Shown piece after piece: positions 17,735 through 25,623 of a stretch of 38,695 bases of DNA. The notes under the pieces were generated by a model. That model was not told where the DNA came from and searched no databases. It saw nothing but the letters and a program-made list of their open reading frames with translations. Numbering within the stretch: position 1 is the stretch's first letter; each line of letters opens with the position of its first letter. The stretch lies in contig CAMOPD010000003.1 of assembly GCA_946622085.1 (NCBI GenBank), positions 1-38,695 on the forward strand, given 5' to 3'. A program made the position numbers and the translations under genes. The DNA is from an uncultured Prevotellaceae bacterium (GTDB taxonomy: Bacteria; Bacteroidota; Bacteroidia; Bacteroidales; Bacteroidaceae).

Positions 17735-17769
17735 AGGGGTACTTGCTCAACCCCCTTTAACAAAACAAG
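17735..17769 (+). promoter_or_regulatory. PreQ1-I-type riboswitch
   Basis: Stem P1 is AGGGG (17735-17739) with CCCCU (17752-17756). The loop contains CUUGCU, and its CUUG (17742-17745) is complementary to CAAG (17766-17769) in the A-rich tail UUAACAAAACAAG, giving the H-type pseudoknot P2 of the class. The tail closely resembles that of the characterised Thermoanaerobacter preQ1 switch. The tail ends three bases before the ATG at 17773, so ligand binding would hide the translation start region. The genes controlled are a queuosine-precursor transporter and queF, exactly the expected regulon. Confidence 0.88.
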
Positions 17770-17772
17770 ACA

Positions 17773-18462
17773 ATGAAAAAGAAACAACCAACAGTGAGTG
17801 TGCTGTTCATGCTTTTCAGCATCCTCTTTTGTGTTTGCCTCATTGCGGCAAACCTCTTTGCAACAAAGCAGATTGCCCTTGGAAACATCAGCGTGACGGG
17901 AGGGCTCATCATTTTTCCCATTTCCTACATTGTGAACGACTGCGTGTGCGAAGTGTGGGGCTACAAGAAGACTCGACTGCTCATCTGGGTGGGCTTTGCC
18001 ATGAATTTCTTCTTTGTGCTCATGGGCGCATTGTGCGACCTCATACCCGCAGCCCCCTACTACACCAATACTGAGGGCTTCCATGGCGTATTCGGATTGG
18101 CTCCGCGCGTAGCCATGGCTTCGTTTTGCGCCTTCCTCGTGGGCTCGTTTCTCAATGCCTACGTGATGAGCCGCATGAAGATTGCCTCAAACGGCAACAA
18201 CTTCTCGGCACGCGCCATTTTGAGCACCATCGCAGGCGAAGGAGCCGACTCGCTCATCTTCTTTCCCCTCGCATTGGGAGGCGTAGTACCCACTGATGCC
18301 CTCATTCCTCTCATGCTCTGGCAAGTGGTACTCAAGACGGTCTACGAAGTCATTGCCCTGCCGCTCACCATCCGAGTGGTGAAGCTGCTCAAGGCCCACG
18401 AAGGCGAAGATGTGTATGACAACGGTATCAGCTACAACGTGCTGAACGTTCTAAGCATTTAA
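17773..18462 (+). CDS. Queuosine precursor transporter (YhhQ/QPTR family)
   Basis: Inner-membrane importer of 7-deazaguanine precursors such as preQ0 or preQ1. The 229-residue protein has about six hydrophobic segments. Family features are an early AANLFATKQI, the segment FPISYIVNDCVCEVWGYKKTR and GEGADSLIFFPLALGG. It is the first gene behind a preQ1-I-type riboswitch whose tail reaches the start codon, and is followed 12 bases later by queF. The context supports salvage of external queuine precursors combined with the last step of preQ1 synthesis. Which precursor it carries cannot be told from sequence. Confidence 0.93.
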   Translation: MKKKQPTVSVLFMLFSILFCVCLIAANLFATKQIALGNISVTGGLIIFPISYIVNDCVCEVWGYKKTRLLIWVGFAMNFFFVLMGALCDLIPAAPYYTNTEGFHGVFGLAPRVAMASFCAFLVGSFLNAYVMSRMKIASNGNNFSARAILSTIAGEGADSLIFFPLALGGVVPTDALIPLMLWQVVLKTVYEVIALPLTIRVVKLLKAHEGEDVYDNGISYNVLNVLSI

Positions 18463-18474
18463 AAAAACAACAAT

Positions 18475-18936
18475 ATGGAAACAAGAAACCAGGAAGGGCT
18501 GCAAGCGTTAGGCAGGCAGACAACCTATAGCTCCGACTACAATCCGCAGGTGCTGGAGACATTCCACAACATGCATCCGGGAAACGACTATTGGGTGCAG
18601 TTCAACTGTCCCGAGTTCACCACGCTCTGCCCCATCACGGGGCAGCCCGACTTTGCCGAAATCAGAATTATGTACGTGCCCGATGAACTCATGGTGGAGA
18701 GCAAAAGCCTGAAGCTCTACCTCTTCAGCTTCCGCAACCACGGCGACTTCCACGAGGACTGCGTGAACATCATCATGAAAGACCTCATCCGGCTGATGCA
18801 ACCCAAATACATCGAAGTGGTGGGACTGTTCACTCCCCGCGGGGGCATCAGCATACATCCCTATGCCAACTATGGCAAGCCCGGCACCAAATACGAACAA
18901 TTGGCCGAGCACCGATTCATGAACCACAACATGTAG
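18475..18936 (+). CDS. queF: NADPH-dependent 7-cyano-7-deazaguanine reductase
   Basis: Reduces preQ0 to preQ1, the base inserted into tRNA before conversion to queuosine. The 153-residue length fits the short unimodular QueF. The catalytic cysteine is C52 in [12 protein letters not shown], and D59 in the same motif is the proton donor. The QueF signature ESKSLKLY is at residues 75-82. Twelve bases separate it from the transporter, so both answer to the upstream preQ1 riboswitch. A strong hairpin follows. Confidence 0.97.
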   Translation: METRNQEGLQALGRQTTYSSDYNPQVLETFHNMHPGNDYWVQFNCPEFTTLCPITGQPDFAEIRIMYVPDELMVESKSLKLYLFSFRNHGDFHEDCVNIIMKDLIRLMQPKYIEVVGLFTPRGGISIHPYANYGKPGTKYEQLAEHRFMNHNM

Positions 18937-18957
18937 AGTGGTCTCCCCCCTCTTCGT

Positions 18958-19015
18958 CTTTCGGGGCTTTATTGTGCTGCTAATTCTCACAGCCAGCACA
19001 ATAAAGCCCCGAAAG
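18958..19015 (+). terminator. 22-bp perfect hairpin after queF
   Basis: Bases 18958-18979 pair perfectly with 18994-19015 around a 14-base loop. A T-rich TTTTCTTT tract follows a few bases later. It ends the riboswitch operon and may reduce reading into the next gene. Confidence 0.8.
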
Positions 19016-19053
19016 CATCGTTTTCTTTATAAATGCAAGAAAACATCTCACCC

Positions 19054-19737
19054 ATGAAGAAAATCCTCCTTTCACTCGTGATGCTGCTCCCGGCCATGCC
19101 GATGCTGGCACAATATCAGCGGGGCGACACGTTCCTCTATCCACGCATAGGCATCAACGTTGCCAACATGAGCGGCAACGACATCTTCTATATTGTAGAC
19201 CCGTTAGACTCGAAAGGCAAATCGGGGCTCACCGCCGGCCTTGAAGTGGAGCGGTTTGTGGCCAGCAGGCTGAGCCTGTCGCTCGGCGCTTTCTATTCCA
19301 ACGTGGGATGCCGTTACGACGACTTCGGCTATGTGGACACACAAAAGGCCATCTACGAAAACACAGAGAACAGCAAATGGAACGTCCACCAGCTGAGCAT
19401 GCCCCTCATGGCCAATTTCTACGTCACCGAGCATCTCGCCCTGAAGCTTGGCGTAGAGGGCAACTATCTGCTTTCGGCCAAGGTCACCAGCGACTTCACG
19501 CATGGACGCATAGAAGACATCAGTAAATACATTCCAGAAGAGCAACGCAGTGAATCGGAAGACATCACATCGGCCTTCCACAAAATGACCGTCTCCATAC
19601 CTGTAGGAGCCTCAATAGAATATAAACATGTGGTGCTTGATGCCCGCTACTACATGGGAATCACCAAGGCAACAAAGCTTTACGATTCATGCCACAGATG
19701 GTTTGCCCTGACCCTGGGCTACCAGCTGGAACTCTGA
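19054..19737 (+). CDS. Outer-membrane beta-barrel protein (PorT/OMP_b-brl_2-like)
   Basis: A 227-residue exported protein. The signal peptide MKKILLSLVMLLPAMPMLAQ is followed by a small barrel with amphipathic strands: LYPRIGINVANMSG near the start, then GLEVERFVASRLSLSLGAFYSNVG, and a C-terminal aromatic strand WFALTLGYQLEL. This matches the small 'porin family' or PorT-like proteins of Bacteroidetes, whose function is unknown. I chose the ATG at 19054, at the signal peptide, over 19033. No exact TAnnTTTG box is seen between the queF hairpin and the start; TATAAATG at about 19029 is a weak candidate. The stop codon lies only 9 bases from that of the convergent gene. Confidence 0.85.
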   Translation: MKKILLSLVMLLPAMPMLAQYQRGDTFLYPRIGINVANMSGNDIFYIVDPLDSKGKSGLTAGLEVERFVASRLSLSLGAFYSNVGCRYDDFGYVDTQKAIYENTENSKWNVHQLSMPLMANFYVTEHLALKLGVEGNYLLSAKVTSDFTHGRIEDISKYIPEEQRSESEDITSAFHKMTVSIPVGASIEYKHVVLDARYYMGITKATKLYDSCHRWFALTLGYQLEL

Positions 19738-19746
19738 ACCCCCGAA

Positions 19747-20436
19747 TTAACAAAGTGAACGGACGAAAAACCAGGCCACGGGAATGAGCAACGCGGGGAG
19801 CAGGTTGAGCGTCTTGCAGTCCTTCAACTGAAGCAGCGAGAGGCCGGAACCGGTGATAAGCAGCCCTCCCACGATGAGCAACTCGGCCATGAGCTCGTCG
19901 CTCACCGCACTGCTTGAGAGCATGGCAGCGAGATAGAAAAGTCCCTGCCAGCAGAAGAGCACTGGTGCGGCCAAAACCATGCCTATGCCATAGGTGGAAG
20001 CGAAGACCGTGGAAGAAACGAAGTCGAGCGTGGCGTTGGTGTAGAGAAACGTATTGTCGCCATTGAGCGCACTGATGACGGGGCCGAGCATCGAGAGCGG
20101 GCCAATGCAATAAAGGAGAATGGCCGTGGCCAGCCCGTCAGCCAGCCGGTTGCTGTCGCCTTGCCTGGAATGCCGGTCCACAAGACGCTTGAAGTGGCCG
20201 TCTATATCGAGCGCCGTGCCCACAACCCCTCCTATGGCCATGGCCACGATGAAGAGCACCGGCTGCTGGCTCCGGGGGAAATTCTGTATGGTGGCATTGA
20301 GGCCTATGGCGAGGCTCGCCAGTCCGAGAGCCGTGAAGAGAGCCTCCTTGTAGCGTTCCTTGATTCCGCGGTGGAGCACCGTGCCTACTATGCTGCCCAC
20401 GATGATGGTGGCAGTGTTGACAATCGTTCCGAGCAT
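19747..20436 (-). CDS. DUF554 membrane protein (YqgA/YdfK-like)
   Basis: A 229-residue inner-membrane protein of unknown function. The N terminus MLGTIVNTATIIVGSIVGTVL with the later GLASLAIGLNATIQ and MAIGGVVGTALDID segments is characteristic of DUF554. About six hydrophobic segments are present. The start is set at 20436 because the in-frame codon at 20478 precedes the promoter -7 box at 20467-20474. It is divergent from trpS and convergent with the barrel gene. Confidence 0.92.
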   Translation of the reverse strand: MLGTIVNTATIIVGSIVGTVLHRGIKERYKEALFTALGLASLAIGLNATIQNFPRSQQPVLFIVAMAIGGVVGTALDIDGHFKRLVDRHSRQGDSNRLADGLATAILLYCIGPLSMLGPVISALNGDNTFLYTNATLDFVSSTVFASTYGIGMVLAAPVLFCWQGLFYLAAMLSSSAVSDELMAELLIVGGLLITGSGLSLLQLKDCKTLNLLPALLIPVAWFFVRSLC

Positions 20437-20466
20437 GGGGGAAATGTTTTGTGCTGAAAAATCGTG

Positions 20467-20474
20467 CAAATTTA
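20467..20474 (-). promoter_or_regulatory. Promoter -7 box of the DUF554 gene
   Basis: The minus strand reads TAAATTTG followed by C, an exact consensus match 31 bases before the ATG at 20436. It is back to back with the trpS promoter. Confidence 0.7.
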
Positions 20475-20517
20475 GCATTTTTCTTTCAAACCATCACATT
20501 TTGTGGAATAAAAAGCG

Positions 20518-20542
20518 TAATTTTGCAACTCAAATTGAGTTG
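20518..20542 (+). promoter_or_regulatory. trpS promoter with palindrome at the transcription start
   Basis: TAATTTTG (20518-20525) is the -7 box. It is followed at once by the 17-base palindrome CAACTCAA-A-TTGAGTTG (20526-20542), which covers the expected transcription start. A repressor bound there would block initiation; alternatively it forms a short 5' hairpin in the mRNA. Confidence 0.65.
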
Positions 20543-20584
20543 GAAACCAAAGAACAATAACACAACAAATAGAAACGAAAGAAA

Positions 20585-21673
20585 ATGGGAAAAGTGATTT
20601 TAACAGGCGACCGCCCCACCGGCAAGCTCCATTTGGGCCATTACGTGGGTTCGCTTCGCCGCCGTGTGGAATTGCAGAATGCGGGCAACTACGACCGCAT
20701 GTTTGTCTTCATGGCCGATGTGCAGGCACTGACAGACAACGCCGACAATCCTGAGAAATTGCGCCAGAGCATCATCCACGTGGCGCTCGACTGGCTCTCA
20801 GCAGGGCTCGACCCGAGCCGCTGCACACTCTTTGTGCAGAGCATGATTCCCGAGCTGGCCGAGCTGACCACCTATCTGATGAACCTTGTGTCGGTGAGTC
20901 GCGTGCAGCGCAATCCCACGGTGAAGACAGAAATCAAGATGCGCAATTTCGAGGCCAACATTCCGCTGGGCTTCTTCTGCTATCCCGTGTCGCAGGCTGC
21001 CGACATCACGCTCTTCAAGTCGACCACCGTGCCCGTGGGCGAAGACCAGGAGCCCATGCTCGAACTGACACGCGAACTGGTGCGCCGCTTCAACAACACT
21101 TATGGCGAGGTGCTCGTTGAGCCCAACATCATGCTGCCCGAGAACCAGACGGCACGCCGCCTGCCGGGTACCGACGGCAAGGAGAAAATGTCGAAGTCGC
21201 TGGGCAACTGCATCTATCTGAGCGACTCGGCCGACGAGGTGTGGCAGAAGGTGCGCTCCATGTACACCGACCCCACGCATATCAACCTGAACGACCCAGG
21301 CCACGTGGAGGGCAACGCCGTGTTCACCTATCTCGATGCCTTCTCGTGCGATCAGGACTTTGCCGACTTCTGGCCTGAATATCAGAATCTGGATGAGCTG
21401 AAAGACCACTACCGCCGGGGCGGACTGGGCGACATGAAGTGCAAGAAATTCCTCAATCAGGTGCTCAATAAATTTCTGGAGCCCATGCGCCAGCGCCGCG
21501 CCGAACTAGTGAAGGATATTCCCGAAATCTACAACATCCTGCGCCGCGGAACGGAAGAGGCGCGCGAAGTGGCCGCACAGACCATGAGCGAAGTGCGCCA
21601 TGCCATGCGCATCGACTATTTCGACGATGCCGACCTCATTCGGCAGCACATTGAAATGTTCAGCGGCAAATAA
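20585..21673 (+). CDS. trpS: Tryptophanyl-tRNA synthetase
   Basis: Charges tRNA-Trp with tryptophan in the cytoplasm. The 362-residue class I synthetase has its HIGH-type signature HLGH at residues 16-19 (in [13 protein letters not shown]) and the KMSKS motif in [11 protein letters not shown] near residue 200. The start ATG follows the A-rich GAAACGAAAGAAA. The transcript is monocistronic, with a leader of about 55 bases and a very strong terminator hairpin. No leader peptide with Trp codons or T-box is visible. Confidence 0.97.
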   Translation: MGKVILTGDRPTGKLHLGHYVGSLRRRVELQNAGNYDRMFVFMADVQALTDNADNPEKLRQSIIHVALDWLSAGLDPSRCTLFVQSMIPELAELTTYLMNLVSVSRVQRNPTVKTEIKMRNFEANIPLGFFCYPVSQAADITLFKSTTVPVGEDQEPMLELTRELVRRFNNTYGEVLVEPNIMLPENQTARRLPGTDGKEKMSKSLGNCIYLSDSADEVWQKVRSMYTDPTHINLNDPGHVEGNAVFTYLDAFSCDQDFADFWPEYQNLDELKDHYRRGGLGDMKCKKFLNQVLNKFLEPMRQRRAELVKDIPEIYNILRRGTEEAREVAAQTMSEVRHAMRIDYFDDADLIRQHIEMFSGK

Positions 21674-21689
21674 GCTGCACCCCGATAAG

Positions 21690-21740
21690 AAGGCGAGCCC
21701 CTCTCTGCTTCGTTTTTCGAAGCAGAGAGGGGTTCGCCTT
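21690..21740. terminator. 23-bp hairpin between convergent trpS and gpx
   Basis: Bases 21690-21712 pair with 21718-21740 around a TTTTT loop, with a single G-T mismatch in 23 positions. It stands between two convergent stop codons and so can terminate both transcripts. Confidence 0.85.
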
Positions 21741-21783
21741 TTGCTTTGCCGCCAGCAGTCATCTCCCCTGGCGAGAGGTGCTT

Positions 21784-22392
21784 TCAGAGCAGGGTCTCGA
21801 TGGCTGCCTTGACGTCGGCCATGCTCTCGGTGGGCTCAAAACGCCGTACGACGTTGCCTTTCCTGTCGACGAGGAACTTGGTGAAGTTCCACTTGACGTC
21901 GGGCTTCTCTGCATAGTTCTCGTCGCGCTTGAGCATCATCTGGTGCATCATGGAGCCCGTCTTGTCACTCTGGTCGAAGCCCTTGAAAGGCTGCTCCTTC
22001 TTGAGCAGCGTGAAGAGCGGCGACTCCTGCGGGCCATTGACGTCTATCTTGTCGAACTGGGGGAAGTGGATGTCGAAGTTGGCCGTGCAGAAGGAGTGGA
22101 TTTCTTCTATACTGCCAGGTGCCTGCTCGCCAAACTGGTTGCAGGGGAAGTCAAGGATTTCCAGGCCGCGGGAGGAAAACTCGGCATAGAGTGCTTCCAG
22201 TTCCTTATACTGAGGAGTGAATCCGCAGCGCGTGGCTGTGTTGACGATGAGCAACACCTTGCCCTTATACTGCCTGAGCGACACCTGTTCGCCTGCATCG
22301 TTCACCACTTTCACCTTGTAGATGTTGTTGCGTGCGCTCACGGTGAGCATGCTCACCGTGAAAAGCGCCACCAGTAATAATAATCTTTTCAT
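21784..22392 (-). CDS. Glutathione peroxidase family protein, exported
   Basis: Thiol peroxidase that reduces hydroperoxides. The 202-residue protein has a signal peptide (MKRLLLLVALFTVSMLTVSA), so it probably acts in the periplasm. The peroxidatic site is cysteine (C56 in NTATRCGFTPQY), not selenocysteine. The rest of the catalytic set is present: Q90 in DFPCNQFGEQ, and Trp-Asn in VKWNFTKFLVD. C84 in the FPCNQF motif is the candidate resolving cysteine, which would make it thioredoxin-dependent as in many bacterial members. Its ATG overlaps the stop of the preceding gene by four bases (ATGA), making it the last gene of the nusB cluster. Confidence 0.93.
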   Translation of the reverse strand: MKRLLLLVALFTVSMLTVSARNNIYKVKVVNDAGEQVSLRQYKGKVLLIVNTATRCGFTPQYKELEALYAEFSSRGLEILDFPCNQFGEQAPGSIEEIHSFCTANFDIHFPQFDKIDVNGPQESPLFTLLKKEQPFKGFDQSDKTGSMMHQMMLKRDENYAEKPDVKWNFTKFLVDRKGNVVRRFEPTESMADVKAAIETLL

Positions 22393-23066
22393 GCGTTTTC
22401 CTTTGTTTTATGTATCTTTCCTAAATCGCTTTGTCTTTTTCCGCCCGGGCCTGCAGGCATCATGTAGCCGAATTCGTCGAAGCGCTCAAACCCCATCCGG
22501 CGCAATTGGCCGATGCTATCCTGTACGCCCGCGCGCGTGTTATAATAAGGAATGAGGGGAACCCTAACCACCACGTCGGCCGCCCTGCCCTGCTGGGCCA
22601 GCCACTCCAGGTTGCTCTTCACCAGCTGGTTGGATTGTCCCGTGTAGCGTTCATAAACGTCGTTGTTCATATCCTTCACGTCGACAATCCATTCATTCAC
22701 CACAGGCAGCAATGCCTCCAGATGATGGCATGCCACGTGGAGACTCGTCTCGAGCGTGATGCGCCAATCGTCGCCGCATAGCGCATGCAGCCGGGCAATG
22801 AAACGGCTCTGCAGGCACGGCTCTCCTCCGCCGAAAGTAACGCCTCCCCCCGTGGCAAGAAAGTAGATGTTGTCTACAGCCAGCTCCTCATAAAGCATCT
22901 CGGGAGAGACTCTGCGCCAAACGCCCTCCGGCCGCAGGCACTGCGGATTGAGGCAGTAGCGACACGACAACGGACAGCCATGGAAGGCCACCAGTGTGGT
23001 CACTCCCTGGCCGTCCGTTGCCAGTCGATGACGCTCAATGCCGATGAGCGGCGCCTCATTGCTCAT
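22389..23066 (-). CDS. Radical SAM glycyl-radical-enzyme activase (PflA-like)
   Basis: Uses S-adenosylmethionine and a [4Fe-4S] cluster to place a glycyl radical on a partner enzyme. The cluster motif CxxxCxxC is C31, C35 and C38 in FHGCPLSCRYCLNPQC. GGGVTFGGGEPCLQ is the SAM-binding GGE-type motif. At 225 residues it is slightly short compared with E. coli PflA (about 246) and has no extra ferredoxin insertion. No glycyl radical enzyme is in the window, so the partner is unknown; pyruvate formate-lyase is the usual guess. It overlaps both neighbours by 4 nt, implying coupled translation. Confidence 0.9.
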   Translation of the reverse strand: MSNEAPLIGIERHRLATDGQGVTTLVAFHGCPLSCRYCLNPQCLRPEGVWRRVSPEMLYEELAVDNIYFLATGGGVTFGGGEPCLQSRFIARLHALCGDDWRITLETSLHVACHHLEALLPVVNEWIVDVKDMNNDVYERYTGQSNQLVKSNLEWLAQQGRAADVVVRVPLIPYYNTRAGVQDSIGQLRRMGFERFDEFGYMMPAGPGGKRQSDLGKIHKTKENA

Positions 23067-24142
23067 GATTCGCTGTCAGCATCCTTCTCGTCGGCCTTGC
23101 GGTCGTCTATATTGTCGCCCTCTGTGGGAGCCATTTCCTCTTCGAAGTCGGTGATTCCGGCCTTCACCAGGATGTTGTACCACGAGAGGAGCTTCTTGAT
23201 GTCGCTGTCGTGCACGCGGTCGCGGTCGAAATCGGGCAGCACCTGAGCAAAATACTCGCGCAGTTCCTTGCCCGAAGCCTTCTTGAATTTCAGCGAGCAC
23301 TCCTTGCCCTCCTCTTTGTCGCGGATGCTGGCCAGCACGGTCATGAGTGGCACGTCTTCAGCATCGGTATACATGGCGATGTCGGCCAGGCTCGTCACGC
23401 GGTCGGTGGCAAATGCCGGCATACGCTTATGTGTTTCGTCGAGCGCCTCGACGATGAGATTCGACTTACCTCTTGAAACAAGTTTGTAGAGTCCGGGTTT
23501 CCCGGCAATAGAGAGAATTGTCTGTACCATTTTGTTTTGTTGTTTTGCTTTTATTGGTTTTGAAAAGTTATTGTTTTGCTCTGCCGCCATCGAGGCCAGC
23601 ATGTGGTCAATTTGCTCGTTGATGGAGCGTTCCCCATCGTTCACTATCTCGTAGTCGCTCCGGCGCCGCGTCTCCTCCTGCGGCATCTGCCTGTGTATCC
23701 ACTCCAGCGCCTGCTGGCGGCTGATGCCGTCGCGTTGCATGATGCGGCTGATGCGCACCTCGAGAGGGGCGGTGACGCAGACCACATGGTCGAAGTGCAC
23801 CCGCTCAGAGAAAGCGCTTTCAAAGAGTATGGCGCTCTCGAGCCACTCATAGCCCGACAACAGGAAGTCTTTAGCTACGGCGGGATGCACCACGTCGTTG
23901 ACGGCTTGCTTGTTGCTCTCCGAGGCCAGCAGGAATCGGGCCAGAACGGGCTTGTTGAGCTCCTCGCCCGCATAGACATCAGAGCCCACGAGTGCTGTCA
24001 GCCCTCTGCGAATGGCGGCCGACGAGCGCATGAGCCTTTTGGCGGCACTGTCGCAATCGTAGACGCTGATGCCGCGTTTTTCCAGCTGTCGGCACAAGTA
24101 GCTTTTCCCGCTGCCTATGCCGCCCGTAATTGCCACCTTCAT
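23063..24142 (-). CDS. coaE: Dephospho-CoA kinase fused to a DUF5606 domain
   Basis: The N-terminal domain (about residues 1-188 from the ATG) is CoaE, which phosphorylates dephospho-CoA in the last step of CoA synthesis. It shows P-loop GGIGSGKS, YDCDSAAKRLM, HPAV and LLFESAF-like motifs. An AT-rich 15-residue linker (NNNFSKPIKAKQQNK) leads to MVQTILSIAGKPGLYKLVSR, the typical start of DUF5606, which continues to about residue 325 before an acidic tail. CoaE is normally about 200 residues and DUF5606 a separate protein, so this looks like two genes joined by loss of a stop codon. The internal ATG at 23530 could still start DUF5606 alone. The start may be the ATG at 24142 or a GTG at 24157 overlapping the ybbR stop. 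Confidence 0.88.
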   Translation of the reverse strand: MKVAITGGIGSGKSYLCRQLEKRGISVYDCDSAAKRLMRSSAAIRRGLTALVGSDVYAGEELNKPVLARFLLASESNKQAVNDVVHPAVAKDFLLSGYEWLESAILFESAFSERVHFDHVVCVTAPLEVRISRIMQRDGISRQQALEWIHRQMPQEETRRRSDYEIVNDGERSINEQIDHMLASMAAEQNNNFSKPIKAKQQNKMVQTILSIAGKPGLYKLVSRGKSNLIVEALDETHKRMPAFATDRVTSLADIAMYTDAEDVPLMTVLASIRDKEEGKECSLKFKKASGKELREYFAQVLPDFDRDRVHDSDIKKLLSWYNILVKAGITDFEEEMAPTEGDNIDDRKADEKDADSES

Positions 24143-24153
24143 ACCGTCGGAGC

Positions 24154-25137
24154 TCACTGTTGTTCAATCAGATAATCCACTTGCTCCACCACCGTGTGAG
24201 CCTTGGTCACTCCATGGGGGAAGGAACGCAGATAGATGTTGCATTTCTCCGACGGTTTGTCGGCCAGCTCATTGTAATCCACGATGACGCTGAAGTCCTC
24301 GGGCTTGATAGAGCGGAACATGCTTGCCCCGGTGACGAAGACCACCTTCACCCGCGCGGGAAATGTGCGCAGGATTTTGCCTTCGGGCATATTGATGGCC
24401 CTGATGGGCACTTCCACGCTTTCCTCGGTGAGGATGTCGGGATAGAAGGCCACCTTGATGACCTCGGGGTCGCACTTGACGCCCTTGATCTTTCTGAGTC
24501 CTATCTCGTGGACCACGGTGTCGGTGATGTTCTCCACCTGCAACGGCTCGGTGAACACATACTTCACGCTGTCGAGAATGTCCTGGGCTGCCAGGATGGT
24601 CACGCTGTCGGGCATGAAGACCGTCTTGGATATGTAGTAGCTCTGGCCGGGAGAAGCCTTCCCCAGCAGCCTCACAGGCACGCGCTTGCTGCTGCCGTCG
24701 TTGTAGTAGAACTCCAGTTTGTCGGGCCGCAAGGCGGTGATCTTCGACGAACTGAAGAGTTGCGAGTAGGCCATCTTCATCAGCTCCGTGCCGGGCACCA
24801 CCCCTTTTCCGTTGCCTCTGGCAAAGGTCTTGAAGTCGGCGGTCACCGTCTTCACCTTGTCGCCGTAGATATAGGAGAAGATGGTGTAGCCCTTGTCCTT
24901 CACGGTGACGCGGATGAAGTCGTCCGACTGTCCGTTGAGCACGTTGCCCTTGGTCACGTTCACCACGTCGACAGGTATTTGAATCTCCTTCTCGTAGGTT
25001 TCATTCAGCGTCATCATGAGCCAGAATGTGCCACTGAGCAGAAGGAAAAACAAAAAAATCAGAAACTCCTTGTTAGCCTTGCTCAGGAAGAAGTCTCTGA
25101 AGTGTTGCCAAAGGCCTTTTGTCCCGTTGTCTGTCAT
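24154..25137 (-). CDS. YbbR-like domain protein
   Basis: A 327-residue protein with a short cytoplasmic N terminus (SKANKEFLIFLFFLLLSGTFWLMM gives a single membrane anchor at about residues 20-43) and an extracytoplasmic part built of repeated YbbR-like beta domains. In Firmicutes YbbR proteins (CdaR) regulate a di-adenylate cyclase, but no cyclase is adjacent here. In Bacteroidetes the gene commonly sits between yajC and coaE, as here. The role is unknown; an envelope function is likely from topology. Its stop overlaps the possible GTG start of coaE. Confidence 0.88.
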   Translation of the reverse strand: MTDNGTKGLWQHFRDFFLSKANKEFLIFLFFLLLSGTFWLMMTLNETYEKEIQIPVDVVNVTKGNVLNGQSDDFIRVTVKDKGYTIFSYIYGDKVKTVTADFKTFARGNGKGVVPGTELMKMAYSQLFSSSKITALRPDKLEFYYNDGSSKRVPVRLLGKASPGQSYYISKTVFMPDSVTILAAQDILDSVKYVFTEPLQVENITDTVVHEIGLRKIKGVKCDPEVIKVAFYPDILTEESVEVPIRAINMPEGKILRTFPARVKVVFVTGASMFRSIKPEDFSVIVDYNELADKPSEKCNIYLRSFPHGVTKAHTVVEQVDYLIEQQ

Positions 25138-25229
25138 GCGGTGCGAAGCATGGGGAGAGCGTGCGCGGAGGCAGGAATCATCATGCTGCTTCCCCGCTCC
25201 CCCCGGTGTTGTGAAAAATCTTCTTTCTC

Positions 25230-25562
25230 TTACTTCTGTGTGTTTGCCACGGCCGAGTCGGCAGCATCGGCAAAGACGTAGTTTTTGTCAACACGAATCA
25301 CCACGCCCTTGGCCACTTCCACCTCGATGACGTTGGCAGCCAGGTCGATGCGCTTCACGGTTCCGTGAACGCCGCCGCCGGTGATGATTTTAGTGCCTTC
25401 GGCGAGCGAGTTCTGAAACTCGCGTATCTTTTTCTGCCGCTGCTGTTGTGGACGAATCATGAAGAGCCACATGATGACAAACAGGGCTATAATCATGATC
25501 AGGGTTGGCATCATGCTGGGCTGCTGGGCGGCCTGAGCTGCCAAAAAGAATGTTGTACTCAT
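25230..25562 (-). CDS. yajC: Preprotein translocase subunit YajC
   Basis: Small accessory membrane protein of the SecDF-YajC complex, which assists protein export. It has 110 residues: one membrane helix (about 16-37, MMPTLIMIIALFVIMWLFMI) followed at once by the family signature RPQQQRQKKIREFQNSL. The soluble domain includes GTKIITGGGVHGTVKRID. Its place between nusB and ybbR supports the assignment. A 92-base gap without a hairpin follows. Confidence 0.96.
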   Translation of the reverse strand: MSTTFFLAAQAAQQPSMMPTLIMIIALFVIMWLFMIRPQQQRQKKIREFQNSLAEGTKIITGGGVHGTVKRIDLAANVIEVEVAKGVVIRVDKNYVFADAADSAVANTQK

Positions 25563-25623
25563 CTTGATGATTTACGTTTATTTTACTGATTTATTATGAT
25601 GTTTCGTTCACATGCCTGCATCT

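Noticed and set aside
20585-21673. Tryptophan biosynthetic or attenuation context for trpS
   Set aside because: No Trp-codon leader peptide, T-box or trp gene is nearby.
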